Below the pieces are notes generated by a model. The model worked only from the letters and a program-made list of their open reading frames with translations, was not told where the DNA came from and did no database searches. This document shows positions 42,513 to 55,361 of a stretch of DNA of 64,000 nucleotides, piece by piece. The stretch's first letter is position 1. Every line of letters starts with the position of its first letter. The stretch lies in contig OY992832.1 of the NCBI GenBank assembly GCA_963921425.1, forward strand, positions 26,439,489 to 26,503,488. Reading direction: 5' to 3'. This stretch comes from Dryas octopetala (taxonomy: Eukaryota > Streptophyta > Magnoliopsida > Rosales > Rosaceae). The translations under genes were made by a program, and so were the position numbers.

Positions 42513-45500
42513 TGATGAGTCAAACTAGGAAAACGAGTCAAATCCTGGTCAAACCAGGAAAAGTGCAAAAATCCTAGTCAAATGAGGATTCCTAGTCACA
42601 CTAGGAAACATCAAGTCCAGAACCATCATTGCGGAGCTAGAAATGAGAAATCCTAATTGAAACAGGAAATGCTGGTTGAACTAGGAAACCTAACCCAACT
42701 AGGGAAAGGAGTCCTGATGACACTAGGAGACCCCAGGGGCAATATGGTCATTACGAGAAGTTGAAATGGATAAGGAATTCTTCATTTTCAAGGAATCCTA
42801 GTTGCACTAAGAAATGTTGGTCAAAGTCAACTCTACAAAGTCAAGGTTCCAGAAGCTTCTAGAAGGTGGTGGACATCCGTGGAAATGAATAGAGGGAAGA
42901 AATGAATTTGAATTCAAATGGAAATGAGGGGCAAAATGGGAAGTCAAAAGTCAATGGTCAAGGGTCAAAGATGGAAGTCAACAAATCAAATGGGCCATGG
43001 GCCTAAGGGATGCCGAACTCAAGATGGGCTATGCATGCACATGCATGTGCCAAACCCTAGCAGCCCAAGCCCATGCGCAATGTCCAAGGTGGCAGCCCAT
43101 GCATGCGCATGCATGCCATGCAAACCCTTGCAGCCCAAGAAGTCCTATGCACAAGCCCAAGGTGCAAGCCCAAGGTGGAAGCCCATGAAGTAAAACCCTA
43201 GCCCATCTTGTGCAAGCCACTTCAGCCCAACACATGTGAGCCCAATGCACCATCAAAGCCCAAGACCAGCAGCCCATGCGCAAGGAGGGAAGCCCTAGCT
43301 GACTTGCATGCGCCACTTAAGCCCAAAGGGTCATGCCGTTGCCGCAAGCCCACAAGCTAGAAACCCTAGCTTTGCCGCAAGCCACAAGGAAGAGGAAACC
43401 CTAGTTGTGCCGCAAGTCCTATCCTTGCCTTTCAAGGATTTGACCTCTATATATATCCCGTCAATTCAGAACTCTAGCACACCAAATTTTGCTTGCCTCC
43501 TAGTTTATTTTTCTGTTTTAGGTTTTAATTTCAGATTTTAGTTTTGTTAGAGAGAGAGCTAGCCGAAAGTTGAGAGAGAGAAGGGAGTGGCGTGGCAGCA
43601 AGGAAGAGGACCCCAAAGCCGCAAGCCCTAGCTCACCATAGCCGTGAGCCAATTGCTTGTGCAAGGTGCTTTCTCTTCCTTGTCTTGACGCAGCCCCTCT
43701 CACTTGTTTCTGTTGAATGTTTTCTTAGAACAAAATAAACATCTATTTCATTCCAAGTATACTCGCAAGTGCACGAATCGCATTAGTAGCAAAGCGTACA
43801 AGCACGAGGTCGATCCCACAAGGAATGGTTAATACACAACAAATCAATTCAATTAATCAATAGAATAACTAAATGGGGGGTTTTGGAAGATGGAAACACA
43901 CGCACACTTCACCACACGCACACACCCTTTATTCTATCTTGCAATGTTAAGTTTTCAGTTTCAAATCAGATAAGCATGCAATAACCATCCAAGGCTAATG
44001 ACAGTTAATTTGAACACAACATATTAAAGTTTGACTGCTAAAAAGGTTTGGCTAGTTACTTTCTCGCAATTGTTCTCCTAATGCATAAACTAAGAGCTTC
44101 TTGGGCCTTCCTTAGCCAGTTAACCTACATGTTCCCTAGTTCAAGCTAAGGCAGCTGTTACCCATGCAGGAGTCATTAAGTTTTATGAGAACGTCAAACA
44201 TGCACAACATATAAGCTTTGACTATTTCCTTATAGAGGTCGCCCAACCCCACAACCAAGAATAATCCCTTATTCCCTTGTTACTTGTGGTTTAGTGTCTT
44301 TGACTATTTCACAGCTAAACCTAACAATTAAACTAGATACAATTACCCTAAGGTGGCCAGTCAAAGGATGCATACAACTAGTGACGGGTTCTAATAGATA
44401 ATGGAAATTTAATACATGCAAACATCAAACTAACAGACCAAGAGACGGATAAACGATTTGTTAAAGCATGCAAATCCAATAATCAACCTACAACTAACAT
44501 GCAAGATAGAATAAATAAACTTACATAATTAAAATAGAAAAGGAAATCAGAATAATATAAATAAATTCCCAATCCATGTTGGAAAGCAAACTAATTAAAC
44601 AAAACAATTAAAAACTAGAATTCCAAAAGAAAAACAAAGAGAACATCGTTAGAGAATGGCAGCGGCGGCGGCACAAGGTGGCAGCGGCAAGGGAAGAGAA
44701 ATAATGGGGGCTGCTAGGGTTCCTAGGGTGCGTGAGAAAAGAAAGAGAAAGAAAGGAGGCTAGGGTGTGTGGCAAGAAGAGAGAGAGACTAGGGTAGGGT
44801 TTCTGAAATTTTAGAGAGAGCTCTCCCTCCTTGAGTTATAAAGATGTATTTATAGAGGAGAGTGGGGCTGAGATTTCTCTTTTTCTTCAATGTGGGATAA
44901 GTGCATTCCTTGCACACCAAGACTTATAATTTTCGGCCAAACATGGGTCTTGGGCTGATTTAGGCTCTTTTTGGGCGTAACTCCGTTTTCAGCTCGCGGA
45001 ACTGCTGCGCTACCTCCACTAAAATGACCATATCTTGAGCTAGAAAACTCGGAATCAAAATCTGTAAAATTCCCTGCGAAGCTAGCATCCGTATCTTTCC
45101 AACCATATATGGCATGCTACCTGATTCATTCTGGAGAATTACAGAATTTCTGTCGAAATTGGTGCTCTATTTTCCAGGGTTTTGACTTCTTTTTCAGCTA
45201 GGATTCCTTGGGCTTTCTCTTTGTAGGCGTGATGGGCTAGGGTTTCCTTTAAAAGAACATGGGCTGGCTGCAACAAGCAAGTGGCGTGATGGGCTTTAGG
45301 GATGCATGGCTTGCATGGCTTGGGCTCTAGAGTTGGCGCATGGCTTGCATGGCATGCGCATGCATGCCTGGGCTGCCACCTCACCATTCTTGTGGATTTC
45401 GACTTCACCTAGGACCAAAGCCCAATTGACTTCATGACATGATATGGTTGACCCTTGACCATTGACTTTGACTTCCAATTTTACCCCTCTCTCCCTCTTG

Positions 45501-47073
45501 GATTCGAATTCATTCCTCCATCTGATTCCATGGATGTCCACCACCTTCTAGAAGCTTCTGGAACCTTGACTTGATTGAGTTGACTTTGACCAACCTTTCC
45601 TAGTCCAACTAGGATTTCTTGTAAATGAAAGATTCCTTATCCATTTTGACTTCTCGTAATGACCATATTGCCCCTGGAGTCTCCTAGTGTCATTAGGACT
45701 CCTTCCCCTAGTAGGGTTAGGTTTCCTAGTTCAACCAGGAATTCCTGTTCCAATCAGGATTTCTCATTTCTGGCTCGACAATGATGGTTCTGGACTTGAT
45801 GTTTCCTAGTGTAACTAGGAATCCTCATTTGATTAGGATTTCAGCTCTTTTCCTGGTTTGACCAGGAATTGACCCATTTTCCTAGTTTGACCAGGAAATG
45901 TCCCAAAACGGCTTCATCTGCTCCTATTTCCTATTTATGCTTCATTCGACCTAAAAACATAAAAACAAGACAATAGACACAAAAAGATCGAGTTCTAACA
46001 CTCTAGGTTAGGGAGTTAGTATCATAAAATAGCGTAAAATGAACACTCATCAGTTTCCCTTTGATTTTTCTTCTAGTTTTCTGTTTTATTGTCAGATTAT
46101 GATTCTGAATTTAATTAGTTTATAATTCTAATTTTATTTAATGCATGTTTCAGATTTTAATTAGTTTATGCGTTTTAATTTAGTTGTTTAGTTTATGCCT
46201 TTTTAAGCATGAATTGGGACTTTATTTATTGTTGTTGTTTTCATTTATTTAATTTAGTTATGTAGTTATTTATTCTATCTTGCATGTTAATTGTAGGTTG
46301 ATTAATGGATTTGCATGTTCTAACAAATCGTTTATCCGTCTATTGGTCTGTTAGTTTGATGTTTGCATGTATTAAATTTCCACTATCTATTTGAACCCGT
46401 CACTAGTTGTTTGCATCCTTTGACTGGCCACCTTAGGGTAATTGCATCTAGTTTAATTGTTAGGTTTAGCTGTGAAATAGTCAAAGACACTAAACCACAA
46501 GTAACAAGGGAATAAGAGATTATTCTTGGTAGTGGGGTTGGGCGACCTCTATAAGGAAATAGTCAAAGCTTATATGTTGTGCATGTTTGACGTTCTCATA
46601 AAACTTAATGACTCCTGCATGGGTAACAGCTGCCTTAGCTTGAACTAGGCAACATGTAGGTTAACTGGCTAAGGAAGGCCCAAGAAGCTCTTAGTTTATG
46701 CATTAGGAGAACAATTGCGAGAAAGTAACTAGCCAAAACTTTTTAGCAGTCAAACTTTAATATGTTGTGTTCAAATTAACTGTCATTAGCCTTGGATGGT
46801 TATTGCATGCTTATCTGATTTGAAACTGAAAACTTAACATTGCAAGATAGAGTAAAGGGTGTGTGCGTGTGGTGATGTGTGTGTGTGTTTTCATCTTTCA
46901 AAACCCCCCATTTAGTTATTCTAGTGATTAATTTCATTGATTTGTTGTTTATTAACCATTCCCTGTGGGATCAACCTCGTGCTTGTATGCTTTGCTATTG
47001 ATGCGATTCGTGCACTTGCGAGTATACTTGGAATGAAATAGATGTTTGTTTTGTTCTAAGAAAACATTCAACA
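42513..47073 (+). mobile_element. middle solo LTR of the nest (C-like)
   Basis: Begins TGATGAGTCAAACTAGG and ends AACATTCAACA, with perfect AACGT duplications at 42508-42512 and 47074-47078. About 130 bp normally found just after TGATGAGTG is missing. It lacks the CArG module. It is interrupted by the inner LTR. Confidence 0.92.
43711..46052 (-). mobile_element. inner solo LTR of the nest (group A)
   Basis: 2342 bp, TGTTGAATG to CACTCATCA, with perfect GTTTC duplications at 43706-43710 and 46053-46057. It is the youngest of the three layers. CArG box at 45103-45112. It shares private variants with the E3 5' LTR (GCATTAGTAG, CCCACAAGG), so it came from the same subfamily. Confidence 0.94.
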
Positions 47074-47770
47074 AACGTCAAACATGCACAACATATAAGC
47101 TTTGACTATTTCCTTATAGAGGTCGTCCAACCCCATTTCCAAGAATAATCCCTTATTCCCTTGTTACTTGTGGTTTAGTGTCTTTGACTATTTCACAACT
47201 AAACCTAACAATTAAACTAGATACAATTACCCTAAGGTGGCCAGTCAAAGGATGCAAACAACTAGTGACGGGTTCAAATAGATAGTGGAAATTTAATACA
47301 TGCAAACCTCAAACTAACAGACCAAGAGACGGATAAACGATTTGTTAGAACATGCAAATCAATTAATCCACCTACAACTAACATGCAAGATTGCTAGTCC
47401 AATTAGGATTTCTTGTAAATGAAAGACTGCTTCTCCATTTTGACTTCTCGTAATGACCATATTGCCCTTGGAGTCTCCTAGTGTCATTAGGACTCATTTC
47501 CCTAGTAGGGTTAGGTTTCCTAGTTCAACCAGGAATTTCTGTTACAATTAGTATTTCTCATTTAACTTTTCCTGGTTTGACCAGGAATTGACCCATTTTC
47601 CTAGTTTGAACATGAAATGTCCTAAAACGGCTTCATTTGCTCATATTTCCTATTTCTGCTTCATTTGACTTGAAAACACAAAAACAAGACAAGAAACACA
47701 AAATATTGAGTTCTAACACTCTGGGTTAAGGAATTAGTATCATAAAGTGATGCAAAATGCACATTCATCA

Positions 47771-48032
47771 GTAACAGCTGCCTTAGCTTAGTACTAGGGA
47801 ACATGTAAGTTAACTGGCTAAGAGAATAAGCTCAAAAGGATGATAGTTTCAATTGGTAATAAGTGGATATCCTAAGATAATATTCATTAGAAAAAAGATT
47901 ATAGATGTTCATAGGTTACAATTCAGATGGGTCTATGCTCTATATGTTTGTCACTCTCACAAATTGTAATGACTCTTGCATAGGTAACAACTACCTTAGC
48001 CTACTAGGGAACATGTAAGTTAATTGGCTAAG
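47771..48032 (+). mobile_element. LTR fragment of mixed origin
   Basis: A 262-bp piece of LTR sequence in + orientation. It contains the segment GGGAACATGTAAGTTAA twice, near 47802 and 48007. It resembles 35358-35520 in the middle and A2 LTRs at its ends. It is probably a recombination scar between two LTRs. Confidence 0.6.
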
Positions 48033-50393
48033 TGTTCATTGTTTTCTTAGAACAAAGTAAACATGCATCTCATTCTAAGTATACTCGTAAGTGCACGAAT
48101 CGCATCAGTAGCAAAGCGTACAAGCACGAGGTGGATCCCACAGGGAATGGTTAATAAGCAACAAATTAATTCAAATAATCAAAAGAATAACTAAATGGGG
48201 GGTTTTAGAAAGATGGAAACACACGCACACATCACCACACGAACACATCACCACACGCACACACCCATTATCCTATCTTTCAATGTTAAGTTTTCAGCTT
48301 CAAATCAGATATGCATACTCTAACCATCCAAGGCTAATGACAAATCAATTCAAACACAATGTATTAAAGTTTGACTGCTAAAAAGGTTTGATTAGTTACT
48401 TTTTCGCAATTGTTCTCCTAAGGCATAAATTAAGAGCTTCTTAGGCCTCCCCTAATCAGTTAACTTACATGTTCCCTAGTGCTAAGCTAAGGCAGCTGTT
48501 ACCCAAGCAAGAGTCATTAAGATCTATGAGAATGTCAAACATGCACAACATATAAGCTTTGATTATTTCCTTATAGAGGTCGCCGAAACCATTACCAAGA
48601 ATAATCCCTTATTCCCTTGCTACTTGTGATTTAGTGTTTTTGATTAGTCCACAGCTAAACCTAACAAATAGACTAGATGCAATTATCCTAAGGTGATCAG
48701 TCAAAGGACACATACAAGTAGTGACGGATTCAATTAGATAATGAAAATTTAATACATGCAAACATCAAATTAATTCATCAAGAGACGGATAAACGACTTG
48801 TTAAAGCATGGCATCTCTGAAAATTAACCTACAACTAACATGCAAGATAGAATAATAAACTACATAATTAAAATAGAAAATAAAATCAGAATAATATAAA
48901 TAAATTCTCAATCCATGTTGGAAAGCAAACTAATTAAACAAAACAATTAAAAACTATAATTCCAAAAGACAAACAAAGAGAACATCCCTAGAGTGGCAGC
49001 TGCGGTGGCAGCCGCAGCGGCGCAAGGTGGCAGTAGCGGCGGCACAAAATGGCACTCCTCCTAGGGTTCGGCACAAAAATAAAGAGAAGAGATAGAGGGC
49101 TGGTGGCTGCGGCTTGAAAGGAGAGGAAGAGGCTGCGTGAAAGGAAAAGAAAAGAAAGAGAGAAAGGAGGCTAGGGTATTGGCGGCTACAAGAGAGAGAG
49201 AGAGAGAACATCTAAAGAACCCTCTCTTTGAGTTATAAAGATGTATTTATAGAGGAGAGTGGGGCTGAGATTTCTCTTTCTCTTCAATGTGGGATAAGTG
49301 CATTCCTTGCACACCAAGACTTATAAATTTCGGCCAAGCATGGGCCTTGGGCTGATTTGGGCTCTTTTTGGGCGTAACTCCCTTTTCAGCTCGCGGAACT
49401 GCTGCGCTATTTCCACTAAAATGGCCATATCTTGAGCTAGAAAATTCGGAATCGAAATCCGTAAAATTCCCTGCGAAGCTAACATCCGCATTTTTCCAAC
49501 CATATATGGCATGCTACCTAATTCGTTCTGGAGAATTACAGAATTGCTGTTAAAATTGGTGCTCTGTTTTCCAGAGTTTTGACTTCTTTTTCAGCTAGGA
49601 TTCCCTGTGATCTTTGACTGAATCTTCCATGGGCTTCCTCTTTGTAGGCGTGATGGGTAGGGTTTCGTTGGGCTTGGGGATGTGGGCTGCATGACTTGGG
49701 CTCTAGAGTTGGTGCATGGCTTGCTTGGCATGCTCATGCATGCATGGGCTGCCACCTTGCAATCGACTTTCACATAGGCCCATGGCCCAATTGATTTGAT
49801 GACATGTCATAGTTGACCCTTGACCATTGACTTTGACTTCCCATTTCGCCCCTCATTTCTCTTTGGATTCGAATTCATTTCTTCTCTCCATTTGTCTCCA
49901 TAAATATCCACCACCTTCTAGAAGCTTCTGGAACCTTGACTTGATTGAGTTGACTTTTACCAACCTTTCCTAGTCCCACTAGGTTTCCTTGAAGATGTAG
50001 GATTCCTTGTCCATTTTGACTTGTCATAATGGCCATATTGCCCCTAGTGATTCCTAGTGTCATTAGGACTCATTTCCCTAGTAGGGTTAGGTTTCCTAGT
50101 TCAACCAGAAATTCCTGCTCCAATTAGGATTTTTCATATCTGGCTTGACAATGATGGTTCTGGTCTTGATGTTTCCTTGTATGACTAGGAATCCTCATTT
50201 GACTAGGATTTCTGCTCTTTTCCTAGTTTGACCAGGAAATGTCCCAAAACGGGTCCATTTGCTCCTATTTCCTATTTATGCTTGATTAGACCTAAAAACA
50301 CAAAAACAAGACAACATACACAAAAGTATCGAGTTCTAACACTCTAGGTTAGGGAGTTAGTATAATAAAATAGCGTAAAAGGAACACTCATCA
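48033..50393 (-). mobile_element. LTR, group A
   Basis: 2361 bp, TGTTCATTG to CACTCATCA, with a CArG box at 49500-49509 and a duplicated CACACG segment near 48240. Flanks CTAAG and CTATA do not match well, so it is either an old solo LTR or a recombinant. Confidence 0.85.
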
Positions 50394-50872
50394 CTATAAA
50401 CATGTGGGTTAACTAAGTTAGTAAGAGATAATCAATCTACTAATTTATGCATTAGGAGGACAATAGTTAGGTGAGTGTCCGATAATCAAGGCCTCTCGGC
50501 TGGCAACTTTATCAATACATTTTGTCAATTAATTGCTCTTATATATCCATGATTGTGTAAATAATATGTTAGAAGTGGATTCCGACCCGTAGTTGTTACA
50601 TCCATTGTTCTTAGTTTAATATTTTAATTTGTTTACTTTTTATGATTGTTGATCATTGTTCTTAAAACCAATCTTAAAACCCCCCTTATCGTGTGTGTGA
50701 GTTGGTGTTTGATTTAATTGGATTTAATTGAGTTAGTAATCACAACATTAATACAGTTTTTTGAGGGATTGATCTCGTATTTGCAAGCTTTGCTACTCCG
50801 CAATTCGTGCATTTGCGAGTTAAATTAGAGCTGGAAAAAGGTTAATTAAACTGCTCTAGGAAAACAACAACA
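50394..50872 (+). mobile_element. E6: end of B-group LTR
   Basis: Continuation of 41366-42022: matches the last 480 bp of the E1 LTR and ends AACAACAACA, followed directly by satellite. Confidence 0.85.
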
Positions 50873-51615
50873 CCAAGTAAGCACCGAAATAAGGTTTTTG
50901 TGTTTTCTTAACACAAAATATGGTTCATCAGGTCTAGAACGCTAATTCTAACATGATAAAGTACTTTGACATGACTTTCTTGCCAATCAGAAACCTGTTG
51001 TTGCAATTTGGACCAAATTGGACCAACTATACAGCGAAATAATGTTTTTGAGGGTTCATAACACTGAATGTGGTGCAATAGGTCTAGAACACTAATGCTA
51101 ACATGAGAAAGTACTTTGCCAACTAGGAACCTTTCGGTGCAATTTGGACAGAATTGGACTAAGTATACACCTAACTGATGTTTTCATGCGTTATTAACAC
51201 CAATTGTGGTTTAATTGGTCTAGAACCCTAATCCTAACTTGAGAAAGTGCTTTGAAATGTCTTTTTTGCCATCCGGGAACGTTTTGGTACAATTAGAACG
51301 AATTTGGATAAAGTATGCACCAAAATTACGTTTACGTGCGTTCTTAACACAAAAGGCGGTTCAAAAGGTCTAGAACGCCAATTCTAACATGAGAAAGTGC
51401 TTTGACATCACTTTCTTGCCAGTTGGGAACCTGTTGGTGCAATTTGGACGAAATTGGACCAAGTTGCACCGAAATAACGTTTTTGAGGGTTCATAATACC
51501 AAATGTGCTTCAATAGGTCTTGAACACTCATCCTAACATAAGAAAGTTCTTCAACATGTCTTTCTTGCCATCCGAGAACGTTTTGGTACAATTAGAACGA
51601 AAATGGACCAAGTAT
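50873..51615 (+). repeat. 150-bp satellite array 6 (about 5 monomers)
   Basis: Satellite again in + orientation, one monomer with an internal deletion near 51117. Cut at 51616 by a solo LTR whose target duplication is satellite AGTAT. Confidence 0.93.
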
Positions 51616-53935
51616 TGTTGAATGTTTTCTTAGAACAAAATAAACATCTATTTCATTCCAAGTATACTCGCAAGTGCACGAATCGCATCAGTAGCAAAGC
51701 GTACAAGCACGAGGTCGATCCCACAGGGAATGGTTAATACACAACAAATCAATTCAAATAATCACTAGAATAACTAGATGGGGGTTTTAAGAGAAGAAAA
51801 CATACGCACACATCACCACACGCACACACCCTTTATTCTATCTTGCAATGTTAAGTTTTCAGTTTCAAATCAGATAAACATGCGATAACCATCCAAGGCT
51901 AATGACAGTTAATTTGAACACAATGTATTAAAGTTTGACTGCTAAAAAAGTTTGGCTAGTTACATTCTCGCAATTGTTCTCCTAATGCATAAACTAAGAG
52001 CTTCTTGGGCTTTCCTTAGCCAGTTAACTTACATGTTCCCTAGTTCAAGCTAAGGCAGTTGTTACCCATGTAAGAGTCATTAAAATTCATGAGAACGTCA
52101 AACATGCACAACATATAAGCTTTGACTATTTCCTTATAGAGGTCGCCCAACCCCATTACCAAGAATAATCCCTTATTCCCTTGTTACTTGTGGTTTAGTG
52201 TCTTTGACTATTTCACAGCTAAACCTAACAATTAAACTAGATACAATTACCCTAAGGTAGCCAGTCAAAGGATGCAAACAACTAGTGACGGGTTCAAATA
52301 GATAATGGAAATTTAATACATGCAAACATCAAACTAACAGACCAAGAGACGGATAAACGATTTGTTAAAGCATGCAAATCCATTAATCAATCTACAACTA
52401 ACATGCAAGATAGAATAAATAACTTGCATAATTAAAATAGAAAAAAAAATCAGAATAATATAAATAAATTCCCAATCCATGTTGGAAAGCAAACTAATTA
52501 AACAAAACAATTACAAACTAGAATTCCGAAAGAAAAACAAAGACAACATCCTTAGAGAGTGGCAGCGGCAGCGGCACAAGGTGGCAGCAGCGGCGGCACA
52601 AGGTGGCAGCGGCTTGACTCCTTCCTCGTCCTTCAGTTTAGCAGAAAATAAAGAAAGAGAGATGATGGTGGCTGCGGGAAGGGAAGAGAAATAATGGGGG
52701 CTGTAGGGTTCCTAGGCTGCGTGAGAAAAGAAAGAGAGAGAAAGGAGGCTAGGGTATTGGCGGCTACAAGAGAGAGAGAGAGAACAGCTAGGGTTTCTGA
52801 AATTTCAGAGAGGAGAACCCTCTCTTTGAGCTATAAAGATGTATTTATAGAGGAGAGTGGGGCTGAGATTTCTCTTTCTCTTCAATGTGGGATAAGTGCA
52901 TTCCTTGCACATCAAGACTTATAATTTTTGGCCAAGCATGGGCCTTAATGTGGGATACGAAGCTAACATCCGTATCTTTCCAACCATATATGGCATGCTA
53001 CCTGATCCGTTCTGGAGAAATACAGAATTGCTGTCAAAATTGGTGCTCTATTTTCCAGGGTTTTGACTTCTTTTTCAGCTAGGATTCCTTGGGCTTTCTC
53101 TTTGTAGGCGTGATGGGCTAGGGTTTCCTTTAAAAGAACATGGGCTGGCTGCAACAAGCAAGTGGCGTTATGGGCTTTAGGGATGCAGGGCTTGTGCATG
53201 GCTGTATGACTTGGGCTGAATGGGTTGCAAGCATGCAAATAATGTGTTGGGCTGCCACCTCACCATTCTTGTGGATTTCGACTTCACCTAGGCCCAAAGC
53301 CCAATTGACTTCATGACATGATATGGTTGACCCTTGACCATTGACTTTGACTTACAATTTTGTCCCTTTCTCTCTCTTGGATTCGAATTCATTTCTTACT
53401 TCCATTTGATTCCATGGATGCCCACCACCTTCTAGAAGCTTCTAGAACCTTGACTTAATTGAGTTGACTTTGACCAACCTTTCCTAGTCCAACTAGGATT
53501 TCTTGTAAATGAAAGATTCCTTATCAATTTTGACTTCACGTAATGACCATATTGCCCCTGGAGTCTCCTAGTGTCATTAGGACTCCTTTCCCTAGTAGGG
53601 CTGGTTTCCTAGTTCAACTAGGAATTCCGGTTCCAATCAGGATTTCTCATTTCTTGCTCGACAATGATGGTTCTGGACTTGATGTTTCCTAGTGTGACTA
53701 GAAATCCTCATTTGACTAGGATTTCAGCTCTTTTCCTGGTTTGACCAAGAATTGACCCATTTTCCTAGTTTGACCAGGAAATGTCCCAAAACGGCTCCAT
53801 CTGCTCCTATTTCCTATTTATGCTTCATTCGACCTAAAAACACAAAAACAAGACAACAGACACAAAAGGATCGAGTTCTAACACTCTAGGTTAGGGAATT
53901 AGTATCATAAAATAGCGTAAAATGAACACTCATCA
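51616..53935 (-). mobile_element. solo LTR, group A
   Basis: 2320 bp, TGTTGAATG to CACTCATCA, with AGTAT duplicated at 51611-51615 and 53936-53940. Joining the flanks restores an unbroken satellite monomer. CArG box at 52984-52993. The leader minisatellite at about 52558-52612 has three GGCAGC units. A deletion near 52948 removed part of the conserved U3 module. Confidence 0.95.
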
Positions 53936-55361
53936 AGTATGCACCGAATTAACGTTTTCGTGCGTTCTTAACACCAAATGCTGTTATAAAGGTCTAGAAC
54001 GCTAATTCTAACATGAGAGAGTGCTTTGACATGACTTTCTTCCCAACTGGAAACCTTTTGGTGCAATTTGGATGGAATTTGACTAAATATACACCTAAAT
54101 GACATTTTTGTGTATTCTTAAAACCAAATGTGGTTCAAAAGGTTTAGAACGCTAATCCTAACATGAGAAAGTGCTTCCCCATGTTTTTCCTGCCAACCGA
54201 GAACGTTTTGGTGTAATTTGGATGAAATTGGACCAAGTATGAACTGAAATGACGTTTATGTGTGTGCTTAACACCAAATATAGTTCAGCAGGTCGAGAAC
54301 GCTAATTCTAACATGAATAAGTGCTTTGACATGACTTTCTTGCCAACCGGAAACCTGTTGGTGCAATTTGGACGAAATTGGACCAATTATGCAGCAAAAT
54401 AACGTGTTTGTGGGTTCATAACATCGAATATGGTGCAATAGGTCTAGAACACTAATTCTAACATGAGAAAGTGCTTTGACATGACTTTCTTGCCAACCGG
54501 AAACCTTGTGGTGCAATTTCGATGGAATTGGACCATGTATACACCTCAATGACGTTTTTGTGTATTCTTAAAACCAAATGTGGTTCAAAAGGTCTAGAAT
54601 GCTAATCCTAACATGAGACAGTGCTTCCCCAAGTTTTTCCTGTCAACCGTGAACGTTTTGGTGTAATTTGGACGAAATTGGACCAAGTATGAGCCGAAAT
54701 GACGTTTATGTCTGTTCTTCACACCAAATATGGTTCAGTAGGTCAAAAACGCTAATTCTAATATGAATAAGTGCTTTCACATGACTTTGTTGCCAACCGG
54801 GAACCTGTTGGTGCAATTTTGACGAAATTGGACCAAGTATGTAGCGAAATAACGTGTTTGAGGGTTCATAACACCAAATGTGCTGCAATAGGTCTAGAAC
54901 ACAAATTCTAACATGAGAAAGTGCTTTGACATGACTTTCATGCCAACCGGGAACCTTTTGGTGCAATTTGGACGAAATTGGACTAAGTATACAACTAAAT
55001 GACGTTTTTGTGTGTTCTTTTCATCAAATGTGGTTCAATAGGTGCAGAATGCTAATCCTACCATGAGAAAGTGTTTCCCCATGTTTTTCTTTCAACCCGG
55101 AAACGTTTTGGTGTAATTTGGACGAAATTGGACCAAGAATGAACCGAAATGACTTTTTTGTGCGTTGTTAACACCAAATATGGTTCAATAAGTCTAGAAT
55201 GCTAATTCTAACGTAAGAAAGTGCTTTGACATGACTTTCTTGCCAACTGGGAACCTTCTGGTGCAATTTGGAAGGAATTGGACCAAGTATTCACCGAAAT
55301 GACTCTTTTGTATGTTCTTAACACCAAACGTGGTTCAATAGGTCTAGAACGCTAATCCTAA
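53936..55361 (+). repeat. 150-bp satellite array 7 with 450-bp higher-order unit
   Basis: About 9.5 monomers. A diagnostic variant (GTTTTTC...CAACC before GAACG) recurs at 54183, 54633 and 55083, exactly 450 bp apart, so three monomers form the repeating unit here. Confidence 0.93.

Larger units (their letters stand above)
42028..47770 (-). mobile_element. outer LTR of a three-deep nest
   Basis: Minus-strand LTR starting TGTTGAATG at 42028, interrupted at 42513, resuming at 47079 and ending CATTCATCA at 47770. It carries an internal deletion near 47392, where U5-side sequence jumps to U3-side sequence (TGCTAGTCCAATTAGG). Flanks do not form a target duplication, so one side has been rearranged. 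Confidence 0.8.

Noticed and set aside
42023..47775. Target duplication for the outer LTR of the nest (CATGT/GTAAC)
   Set aside because: The flanks do not match; the boundary is rearranged.
48028..50398. Target duplication CTAAG/CTATA for the LTR at 48033-50393
   Set aside because: Only three of five bases agree and the two flanks belong to different LTR types, so I do not accept it as a TSD.
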